From positions 43,369,137 to 43,433,136 of the forward strand of contig OZ026833.1 of NCBI GenBank assembly GCA_964023205.1: a stretch of DNA of 64,000 bases, in the 5' to 3' direction. The notes beneath the pieces are model-generated. The model saw nothing but the letters and a program-made list of their open reading frames with translations, was not told where the DNA came from and ran no database searches. A program made the translations under genes and the position numbers. The DNA comes from Lutraria lutraria (Eukaryota > Mollusca > Bivalvia > Venerida > Mactridae). Below, one piece after another: positions 39,701 to 51,700 of this stretch; position 1 is the first letter of the stretch; each line of letters begins with the position of its first letter.

Positions 39701-42700
39701 AGTCTACTCCTGTTTAGTATTTAGAAGTTATGTAGAATTATTCTGACAGTTCCACACGAATCTTACCGTTGAACCCTTTTAAATTTACAGCCCAACGGAT
39801 TGACTACGTGTGTCACGCCAGAAATTATCATTATTTTACTTCATTCTTAAAAATCCCATCCTTATGTCCTCAGTTTGCGACTTGAATACTGTTCGACAAT
39901 GCATAGTATTGATGTGGTCAATATCTCTAGTTTGTCGTTTTTATGCCTGTCAAAACTATCTTTTTCAGAACTGATTTCGTCCGGTAATCCCTTTAATGGT
40001 GTGCACTGTCAACAGAAATTCACATTATTCCTCAACTTAATATTTACATTAGTAAACAGCAGCCATCGTGCGTGCACTATGCGACAGTTATTACGCGGCC
40101 GCCATTCTAAAATACACGGCCAGCGCTTTTTTAAGTAAAAATATTGTTGAGTAATTCAAACATTTTTAGAAGAAGAAAAGGTCAATATAAGGGTATCGTT
40201 ATATATTTTATCGATACCATTCATGTTTTAATTAGAGATAATGAATACATTAAACTTATATCAATTCAAGTTTCTCAGTAAGAACACGTGCTGTCACTAA
40301 AATTATACGAAGACGGCCTCACTATTTAAAGGATACATAAGATCGACACAGAGCCTTAATGTACATTTAAACACTGCTTTAAGTTGCAGTTTAAAACAGT
40401 CAGTGATTCATATTAAATTACCATTTTCACACATTTCGGACACACACCACACACCTCCAAGTTTCAAAACAGATTATACATTTTGTATTCCGGAATAAAA
40501 ATGAATAACTCTGATAACAACAGCACAAATTAAATATTAATAGCCTAATATTAGTATCGTGCTATTCCTGTCGCTCTTATTTTTGTTGTCTCGAAAGAAA
40601 CATGATAACTCTTTTTAATTTAGAAAAAAATCTAACGTTACTTAACATGATAGATCATTGTTTGTAGTAAATAAAAAAATCAGCATGATTCAGTCATTAT
40701 TGTAAGTACAAATAGGCCGAAGTGTACCTATAAAAGTGCGTACTCTATATATCCATAAACGAAACGCATGTTTATAAAATGTGTGGATTATATAATCTGT
40801 CATCAACTGAAATTGTACAGGTTCCGAAAATCGTTGTATTTCACATCAGCATGGGGATTTATTGAACAGCTCCTGTGTAAGCGACTAAAAACCACAGGAG
40901 GTCTTATCTCTCGTTTTATCGCCCCCTGTGTCTGGTCACGGTCAGTTTGGAATTTAGTGAAGAATAGGGTCATACATTTTACTGATGTATGGTGATGAGA
41001 CATAGATAACAGAGATAAGCTGTTTCAGCTATCGCCTGTATAACTGCGTGTGTGGCTATTACTTTTTCTTAAAATTGCTGATTTCACATGCGTAAATTTT
41101 CAATTTTCTGAAAGCTTATTATGTAAACATTTGCTGCTGAGTTTTACAATCACTAATTTTGACGTATAGCTTTATTACACTAGCTCCTGCTGCCATTCAA
41201 TATATATATATATTTAATTACTCGTACCATTTTTTTCAGGACGATTACTTTTCTAGTGGGTATAGCAAAGATTAACTGAGAAAATATATATCTAGCAGAT
41301 GTCACATGTTTAAAACTTTCAGAAAACGGTATACAACAAATCCTTTAATTACCTTTTATGTTTCAATAAAAGGTTTATTAGATCATAACCGAAATAATTG
41401 CTAATATTAAGTGTTTTGTTCGAAAATTAAACGCGAGTTACAGGCCAGGTGTAAATATTTCTTACAAGTTTAGTCTATGGTATTGTGAAACATCATGTTT
41501 AATTTCATTAATCATTGTTAATAAGACTTTTTTCAAACAAATGATATGCGAAATTCATAATCGGGCGAAACCCGTCTCCGTGGTAGCTGACTTCAAATCA
41601 CTGTAACTTCTCATTGATAGAGGGTCGTGGTTTCGAGTCCCGCTACCGACCATGACTCTTTATGTGAGAAAGTAGGCAGTTGCTTACGGAGAATGGGAGT
41701 CTAGTACTGGTTCTTCCCAGGAGCGATGCTTAGGTGAACTGTCCGCTTCATATGACTCTGACTGTTGAAAAGGTAAAACTCGATTTGTATGATGAGCCTC
41801 TTAAAATTCTTCCGCAGACATGCGTGCCCTGTTCAATGTTTTTATTATTGCTTACAGAAAACCGTACCGATTAAACAATATGCTGGTCATATTGTCATTG
41901 AATGCACGGGATTCACGAGCAATATGATTAGTGAAGTATACATTTCACATTGAGAAATTTCAGCTTACGAACTTCCTGTCAGTAAACGGTACTTCAAACT
42001 ACATTTTACAAACGTCCTTAATTATGTTGATTATGTGTCGCGCGTATCATTTTATTGATACATTTGTGCATGTAAATATAGTGCTTAATTAAGTAAAGTT
42101 ATCATGAATACCTCACTCCCATATCAAATATGAAGTCGCTGGTATTACTTTTTGATAACACATGCGCAATGATGCGCGTACAGTTGAAACAGGTTTTCGG
42201 TTATTACTAGTATATCTTTTTCCATTTATTTGACGAGTTCTTCCTTATAAAATCTGCTCTAGATTGTAGATTCAACTTGAAAACACCTTTACTTAACCCA
42301 ATGTTTCTGAGGCAGACTTGAATGCTTTGATGATAAGCAAAGATTCAAAGAGCATAAAAAGCTGTTCCGTGATACATTTATAAAATTAGGTGTCATTTTG
42401 TACGGTCGCTAATTGTAACTTCACCTTTTTCTTGACCCACGTCTCACTTTGATTAATATTAACAGTTCAATAAACTAAGCAGTCTATACTTCGGCATTGT
42501 TAAGACGAATGGAAATTGTCATAATAATTGTAGAAATTGTACAGTTTATGCACCCGTTCTATAGTCACATATTATTTGTGAATATTGGATTTTATTCCGT
42601 AATATGGAAGTGCATATTTAGATCAATTCAATTATATTGAAATACAAGACTCGTGACCTGGTGCATGTGCATGCCACACTATACACGCACACATTCTGGA

Positions 42701-45700
42701 ATATATATAAGAGGAATCATAACTTGCTAAATTTAATACTGATTTCAGTTGAGATAATAGATCTCGTCTCTGACGCATGGCTGACTTCATGTTATGAATA
42801 AGGTAAAGAAGCCGGGTAACAATCGATAGACTGCGTGAAAATCTTAAACTGGTTCCCGTTGACTTGTTAAATTTGTTCCTTTGGTGCACTGCAACATTGA
42901 GCGGGAACCAGTTAATGTAAACCGTTAAATCGATCAGACACCCGATAAGACCATAGATCCAGCAGACGGAACGCCTTTAATGATTTGGCCATTTCTTTTG
43001 CGTCAGTAAATACATTAATAATCTCATTAGAACCTTTCTAAAATGAGTACGAAGGTGTTTTTTTAATGAAAGAACACGTATTTTGTATTTAGTTTGAAAA
43101 TATTATATTGTAGAACACATTATTTTTTGTTGTATTCATAAAGCTTTGAAAATGTAAAAAATGTAAACAACTTTATATAAATTATTATTATTATTCATTA
43201 TTGTTTCTGTCTTGAATACAAAATGTATTGATACAAATTTACGTATCATTGATCTGTCGATTAACAGGTGTAATATTCAATTAGAATTTAGAAGGTCTTG
43301 TATTAGATTTTACATAAAATTATCTTCGAGTATTCGTGCTGTAAAACACTAATAACACCCGAATCGATAAAACACTCGTTTAATCGTGTTTTATATTCGT
43401 TTTAAAATGTGACAAGTTAGTCAAATAACATTTGTTTCATAAATCCATTAGTCTTTTACTTGCCCGCTACTCAAGCAATTCCTCTGATACATATATTTTA
43501 CTATCGATGAAGATATATGTATATTATATACAAACTAGTAAAATGCAAATCTGCAGTATGTACATTTACCACCCATGGTGTTTATTGACTATCGATCTAT
43601 GTTCCAGGACTATATATTAGCGACGCGGCAATTGACCCTTCCTTGGATATTTCATTGAAAGGCCGGTTGACCAATCATATAACGGCATTTCCACTGACCT
43701 TCTGAAACCGACAGTATCATGTGTCAAATGTGAGATCAAACCGTTCAGTTGTTAAAAGATAAGAAAAAAACTAATCGTAACCTATAACATAAAAGTTCTC
43801 ACTTATAATTTTCTGGTACTGCAACAATCAATCAAATACAATGTGTCAGACCCATACATAATTTTCCTGTTTTATATACAAAAAAGCCGAGCGTCAATAT
43901 TCCTCGAAATAGCACCGAGATTACTTAACATTACACATCCTAAGACACGTATAGGAACATGATTTTATTTAGTAACTTATACAAAACATAGTATCTCGTT
44001 ACAAACATATGTATAAATACAATAAAGTTTGGATCATGTGACATCGTGAAAATTCAAAGAGTAGAAGAAAGACAGATAATTAATGAAAATTAATAGTTAA
44101 AAAATTAAAGAGGTTGAGCCATGCTTAAAATAACATGAATCAAGAAGCACGATTTAGATTTGTAAACTGCAAGTTACTTATGAAAAAAACAACAACACAA
44201 AGAACAAACAAAAATGCATCATATAGATTAGAATCTGGGAAATGATTTTTACCAAAAATAATGGTTACATAATGTCCACATAGAAATATTAAGTATCGAC
44301 AACGATAAACTGGTTCCCGTTCCATGATGCAGTGCACCAAAGGCTTGTACACACAAGTCAACGGGAACCAGTTTACGACAACGACTGACTGTTTACGTAA
44401 AGAAAATGCAAGATATGTGAATTTCGCTAGATTAATTATGTCTAATTTTTCAGTAGATAGCATGAATTGAGTGAATTTGAAGACACTTGGGCGAACATAA
44501 TAGTATGGTTTTAAAAATTGCTTACCAATATTTATATATAGCAAAGTGGTAATTATCTTCGATGTCATTTGCATTACATATCAGACATATGATAAATGCA
44601 AGAGCATTGAATTATGTGAATTCATCCTGCTTATGTTGTAAGGCGAATATTCATTGATTGTGATTTATTATATTATTGTAAATTAACGGTAATATATGTA
44701 CATTGTACAATATATAAATATCACATCCCACATAGGGTGATAGAACGTAATGTTCACCCGAGACAAGTAATGTCGACCGAGGCGTTAGCGTGAGCGCGTG
44801 AGGGCAGTTTCGTTATGGCAAGCGGGCCAAAATGTAATGTCAGAGGGTAACATTACGGATTGTCACCCTCTGACGTCACATAAGACTATAGAGTAAATAA
44901 GTCACGTGAGGTATAATAATGTATTATAGTATATACTCTCCGTGTTTGGATGAAATAAAGATATATATATATATACTTGTCGAAATACTATTATACCAAG
45001 ATTGAAAAAATACATCTATTAAATAGCACGTTGTTTAAAAACACAATACAGGGGTAGATTCTAATTTAAGTGTCAATTTCGTAATTTCTGGCAACAAATA
45101 CCTACTATATATATTTAATATTGGATGCAAACTGTAATTATCGCAGCTATTTTAATGATAAATGTCACTAAATATAGTTTAATCGGACACGTGGTAAGTA
45201 GTATACATAATAAATTGGTACATACCAAGTTGTACACAGCTAATATTACAGATGATCATACAAAGAAATAAATAAGTATTCGTTGCGAAACAAACATACT
45301 GTTTATAGCTTATACTTAACACCTATATATATATTAAAAAGAATATCATTAGAAAATTAAAATAAAACTATACTGCAGAATCGGGACAGATTTCTACAGT
45401 TAATACATGCACAATCATACAACAAGTTTGCGGTAAAATTCTCATAATTTTTAGTAATAAAAACTAATTTAATTATTGGCTAGATTTCTTGACGTTATGC
45501 ACGGTATCAATACTTTAAATAATTGAGTAAAAAGTAACACTTAGTAAAAAACACGTCTAGATATACCTAACATAGCAGCACAAGGCTTATAAATTTGCGA
45601 CAGTCATGAACAGCAGTACTGGGTAGCTATATGTAGCTTCTAGATGTAAGTGACTCCAAAAGCTGCGGGAGGTCATAGTAGGGCTACGGGAGGTCGAATC

Positions 45701-48700
45701 TCTGAATGGTTTATTTGCCTTATCTGTCTTATCATGTGTGCATGTAAGATGTTGCAGTAGAAATCCATTGATTGGTACTGATGATAACTTTACGCCTAAT
45801 TAACATCCTGCTGATTTATATGCCAACTGATAATATAAGCAGAATCTACGTCCCGGTCTGCTTTATTACCCAGTACTGCACTGGACTGCCTGATCAATAA
45901 ATCATATACCTCGCATTTGGACTGGTTAAATCCAGGAACATTGAAAAAATCAGTAGGCCTAGGTAATTAATGCATCTAAATATTCGTTATTAACGTAGAA
46001 GTAAAGTAAACCTGACAGTTCTTGTCGGGTGTTTGTACATGTATCTTTCTGTTCATTGAAATACTTAGGATGCAAAACCTTCGCTCGTTTCCTAGCGACG
46101 TAAGTCACGTGATACCCAAAATGGCTTCTTCTGGAACTGTCACTGTTTAGAGATCTACATATTAACAGTAATTTTAAGCTAAACAAACATAATCAAATGT
46201 GCATACTTCCGTGTAAAGATCAATGAATAATAGAGGAATATTCATACAGCAAGGATAATTAATAAAGCTAACGGATTAGGCCGTGAAAGTACTAGGAACT
46301 TGAGAGAATAAAAACTTACTGTTACAGACTTGGATTAAATGAATGGCGAGCACACAAGCTATTGAGATACATTTATAATCCACAAAGTCTAAGTATAAGC
46401 AGTATAAGCATCGAAAAAGGCATCAGTCGAACATTTTAAATTCCAAGATGGCGGACATCTATTATAATCCTTTCGTCTCCGAGATTAAACATTCGGAATA
46501 CCACGGATATTTTCGCTGTTATTATCATTCGGATATCACGGATTTTTTCGTATTTTCGCTTTTGTAAACAATAGCTTGTATTCCCGTTGATTCACGTCTT
46601 ATTATCGCGGGATTTGATTACTTTAAACTGTTAATACGGAAGTTGCGAATCCATGTATGTATATAAGTCCTTGATACCATAAGATAGTGCGCAGTGTTCA
46701 AGACCCAGGTCTGTAGCTCCAAGGTCAAGGTCACACTTGGAGGTCAAGCATGAAAAAGAGTGTCATAGACCTTGTCCAGGCTGTATTTCCGTTATGCATT
46801 GACATATTTGAAAATAACAGGGTTAACTGTTTAATTCCATGAGGTGATATGCAGAGCACAAGACCCAGGTGCATACATGTAGTTCCAAGGCTAAGCTTAG
46901 ATGTTTTGTGTATAAGCATTGTCTAGCGGACCTCTACCAAGTTTGTTAAAATTATGGCCCCTTGGTAAAAATTGGCCCGCCCCGTGTTCGCTTGATTTAT
47001 GTAGACTTATATAGACTTAAATCTTCATGTCCAAAACCACAAGGCCTAGAGCTTAGTTATTTTGAGTGTAGTAGTGTCCTGTGGACTTCTACCAAGTTTG
47101 TTCAAAATATGACCCCAGGGTTTACTCTATTTTATATAGGAAAATTTTAAAAATCTTCTTTCTGAAAGCTTGGAGCTTAGATATTTCAGATGTAATATTT
47201 TCTAGTGGACCTCTACCATGTTTGTTCAAATTTTGTATGTAGCATTGTCTAGTGGTCCTGTACCAAGCTTGTTCAAATTATACCCCATGGGTCAAAGTTA
47301 GCTCAACCCTGGGTTTAATCTATTTTATATAGGCTTAACTAGGAAATTTAAAAAAAAATCTTTTGTCCAAAACCACATGGCCTAGAGCTTAGCTATTTTG
47401 TAAGTAGCATTTTCTAGTGGTCCTCTGCCATGGGTGTTCAAATTATGGACCGTGGGTCAAATTGGCCCCGGCCAGGTTTACTCTATCTTATAATATGCTT
47501 AAACATAGAAATTACAAAAAAAAACGTCTTGTCAGAAACCCCAAGGTCCAAAGCTTAGATATTTTGGCCCTGGGGTAAAAATTGGCCTCGTCCCCAGGTT
47601 TTTTGTTTTTACATAGGCTCATGATTATTTTCTCTCGGGTCTTTTTTCTGGAAAGAGATAAAGGGCCATCATGGCCCTCTTGTTTAAAAATGTGGTGAGA
47701 GTACTGAATTGTGCCTATAGTAAATAACCCATTGTCTAGAAATACAAAATTAGGAACAATTGTATGAAGTTAAATTCGTGTGTGGGTTCGCATGTGATAG
47801 ATATCATTTTGGTTTTATTTTTACAGAAATAAAACCCCTAGCTGGAATTCCATAGTAATGACATCTTAAAACATTTGTTTCAAATTAAGAATTTTCTTTG
47901 CTAGAATATTTGTTAACATATACATTCTTAAATATCACTCATCTTATGATAAGATTATTTCCAATCTTAGTAAATTTTGAATGAGTATAAAACATAATTA
48001 AGATACTTCATAAATGCGAGACCTGGTCTAAGCCGATTCGCACCTAAATAAATTATCTATTACAGAAATTTACTTCTGTAATGGTAATTTAACTAAATTA
48101 CTAATTTTTTAAACTTACCGATTTAAAATACCGATTTGCCATGGCAAAACGCCTTTTGCCATGGCAAAGACAGTTTTTCTTTGCATTTTTCAAGAAAACT
48201 AGTAAAGATAGAAACATGGGACTTACAATTTTTTAATAAGTAACTAAATGCTACAATTTAATAATGTTTTTGTTTCTCAAAAGTGCGTAAAAGTGGGGGC
48301 TGTATTTGCCTAAGACCGGCGCGGCAAAAACAAACCGGCGGAGGTTCATGGAGTATGCAAACATATTGAAAGCCGTCAACTGCACGTCGGTTTGATAATA
48401 TATCTTGAGCTTTCTAAATACAACATCACGGTAATACCAACATGTGCCACGTTTGCCATTAGGCATAGAAATTTGTTTGGCTATTCCTTCGCATGAGAAG
48501 AATATGGTATAGATGTCCTTCTTTGCTCATTGCCCTTTTGACAACTACATGACGTTTTCTGCGTTTGATAAGCCATATCTTGTTTCCAGTTTCCAGTCAA
48601 CTGTCTTGATATAATGAACCCAAGTCGCATTACCAGTATTGATGTTTGTAAATTGTGTATTGTTGAAATTTGGAAACTTTTTGAGCAATTGTTTTGCCGT

Positions 48701-51700
48701 TTGTACGCGTACCCTTTTTGACCATCTGTCAATAGAGGGGGTATCCATATGACATTAATATTTCGTACTTCATAAATACTCTTCAGAATGAAATTTACTC
48801 TCGATAGTGAAATGCCAACAGCTTTGGCAACATCGCGAATCGTATATCTGCTATCCCTTTCAATTATTGTCCTGGCTTTGGAGACATTAGTTCATCCTGT
48901 TGCAGTCACCGGTCGTCCTGAGATTGCAGAATCTTTAACTGTCCCCGTGCAAGTAATAAAACTCTTTTTCCAACTACCACCTGTCACATAAGATACCTTA
49001 AGGGACCCATAAGCTTACCCCAATAAGCTAAAAATTTGCCTCAATGAATGACCGAGTTTTCTACGAAGTTTTATGTAAGCTCAAATTTCTTTAAAAAATC
49101 CCAACATGCTTTCCAACCATTTTTTCGACAGTGGTCAACGAATGGCTCTCTTCAAATAAAGATTTTTGACTATTTTGTGTTGAACTTAATATTCATATAT
49201 ATACCATTGTAAAGGTATTGAATAGAGCTATCCAGACGTATTAATATTAGTGAAATCATGCATACAGTTTTCGTGTTATAGTACAATGCACAATACATAT
49301 CGAACATCCCTCGTACTGCATTACGAGATTGCCTACATTTCTCTAGGGAAAATGACTCTCAGGTATATCTCTGTTTTCTAGACAAAGGCATCAGACTGTG
49401 TATGGCATGATTGATTATTGTTCAAGCTATAAATATTTTTATGTGAGTTATAAAGGAGGGCAACAGGTAGAGTGAAGTATAGAGGTTCTAGTTAGGAGCC
49501 ATTTCATATACGGCAGGGTACGAGAAAAGGAGGAAAAAGTTATAATGTATCTGTGTTTTATGAATGGACTTATAAGAGAATAAGTGTTCACCAACAATTG
49601 CTGACGATAAGAGGGAATGGATGGAATGTTGAAAATATGTTACAACTGTTATTGCAAATGGAGATAAAATTATGTATAATGCTAATAAATGTTCTCTGGT
49701 CAAATTAAATGATCGTGTGTTAAATTCTAAAGTGATTTTTTTCTCTTGGTGATGAACATATCCATGAATCTTCAATGCATACACATCTTGGAGTGAATAT
49801 CGATAAAACTTGTCTACATTGAACGCAATGAATTCGAAAGGATGAACGTTTTTAAATACAAAATGTATTATCAACACTGGCATGCATCCTTGTTCAATTA
49901 CACCAATATTAATGTGGAAATAGATAAGTTGGGAAAATCGCACTGGTTTTGTGTGAAACTAATTCAGTCACTTCAGCGGTCAACAGACACTTGACTTGCT
50001 TTATCTTTACTGAACTGTTACCAATCGCAGTTATGATTGATCACAAAAACTGCAATTTTTTGACAATTATGTAGATTACCAGATTACTTTATTGAATAAT
50101 GTTTGCGTACTTTGAATTCAGTTTTTTCAAGCTTGTTACGTTGGTAACTGATACTTATACACTGGTGTTCAATGGCCTTGTGTAACCTAGAATAATGAAA
50201 ATAGCATAAATCCCATTCCAACTGACGATAATGTACGATAAGCCATGCTCTTTAAAAAAAGAGATAAATATCCGTATAGATATAGTCGCATGTTAGTACA
50301 TCATTGGTGTTATTCATTTGCATAAGTGTTACATTTTCTCTACTTTATTCAAGTCGTCTATTGTTCCCTGCAAATTAGAGATTTGGCTGTAATAGAAAAG
50401 AATACACGGTGTTTTTATTTGAACAGAATAACAATCTGAGTAGTAGTATTCTATACATTTTGTATTGTTGTTATATTGCGAGGCCAACTTAGTTTGAAGC
50501 ATAGAGAACATGTGATTTAAGAAGAGTACACAGGTGGATGGTAATTATTTTATGTTTATAGATATATCTAATATTTCGAGCGGAACGGTAAACCTACCTA
50601 ATAATTACAAAATAATATAATAATAATATCAAACACTAAAACAATATATCTATAAAGTCTTCTTAAGAACTATGGATACAAGTGGTTTTATAGAATACCT
50701 TTTTAGTTTGATGTTTTCATCAGCTAAAGCCATGTGTTTCTTCGCAGTATTTTCAATGTATTCAGATCGCATACGATTTCTACAATGTAGTTTATGTAGA
50801 TCATGTAATCAGGAACAGTACTATGACAAATCACTAGCTTCACACCTCTATGAGTTTGAATCCCACCAGACACTAAGTTTCGGATGTGAGGAAGCTGTCC
50901 AGTTAGCATACAGAAAGTCATTTGTCTCTCTCATGTTCGCAAAATGACCTTGGCTGTTAATGTGTATGTTGTGAAAATAGGTGACAATCATATCTGCATT
51001 ATTTATGCGGTTTTAAGGGGTATGGGTAAAGTTCATTCCGTAGTGTAAGCTATTGCTTTGTAAGTTTAGAAGGGTTGATTTACAGGGCATGACTTACATA
51101 CGGAGCTACGCCTCGATATTTTCGAGACATAAATTGCACATATAGTGAGTTACAATTTTACAATGAATTGATAGTTTTATATTAAATATAATGGTAGGTT
51201 ATAATAGGTAAGTAGTCTGTTTTGCATATTGTAGGGCTCGCGTTACGTGAAGGGTATTATCCATTGCTACACATACTGTCATACATGATCAAAGACGAAA
51301 TTTGCATCTGATAAAATGGCCAGATTCATCCTGCGACACATTTTTCAATAATTTTACACATACTAATGTACCCACGCTAAAGGCCTTGAAATACTTCTCC
51401 GATTGCTTATATTTGAAATAAATGTACTTGTATTTGAAAAAAATGTACTTGTATTTGAAATATGGTGACGCTTTCGAACCTTGTAATCCATGGTTACATT
51501 TAAGGTAAAGCGAGTTTTTGCTTAAATATTTTTTGTATCTGGATGTCCACATTTTGAACATTCATTGACTTAAAAAGCCGTGTACAGCGGTAGTCAATTG
51601 CACTGGCACGAATTGTTTTATGGTTTATTGTTGTTTTCGTTATTGTCTCTAATAAAAAAATCATCAATTAAGTATAATGATATAGATATGTGTATATAAA

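Larger units (their letters stand above)
37761..48134. other. Right arm of the giant element, no gene seen
   Basis: About 10 kb between the transposase upstream region and the right TIR. Only repeats are recognisable: TIR element 38703, SINE 41570, 70-bp MITEs 42845 and 44306, MITE 44734, tandem-repeat element 46690. Three diverged copies of a GGAGGTCTAATCTCT-type word (38127, 40895, 45688) hint at one more old repeat. No reading frame has coding character. Confidence 0.5.
13386..48346. mobile_element. Giant (34,961-bp) DNA transposon: P2X7-domain gene plus THAP transposase
   Basis: Outer ends are inverted repeats starting AACCTCCGCCGG, 196 bp each. The element is flanked by CATG on both sides (13382-13385, 48347-48350) and lies in the transposase gene of a mariner whose halves fit exactly once it is removed. 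It carries two convergent genes: a P2X7-cytoplasmic-domain gene (+, 13849-27666) and a THAP-domain DDE transposase gene (-, 37371-29017). The upstream regions of both share TTAAAGGTCATATTCAT and TGACGTCATT in mirror orientation. Later insertions (LINE, SINEs, TRIM, satellites) have inflated it. The superfamily is uncertain: the transposase recalls Kolobok, which normally targets TTAA. Confidence 0.87.

Noticed and set aside
44140..44574. Minus-strand open frame of 144 codons
   Set aside because: It runs through the 70-bp MITE and AT-rich DNA, with no motif or splice context.
13386..48346. Polinton/Maverick virus-like element
   Set aside because: No protein-primed polymerase, integrase, capsid or ATPase sequence is visible, and the target duplication is 4 bp, not 6.
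48251..48466. Open frame joining mariner sequence to the right TIR
   Set aside because: It is a chance fusion across the insertion junction of the giant element.
49488..49943. Minus-strand open frame of 151 codons
   Set aside because: It is the antisense of the decayed LINE 3' RT region.
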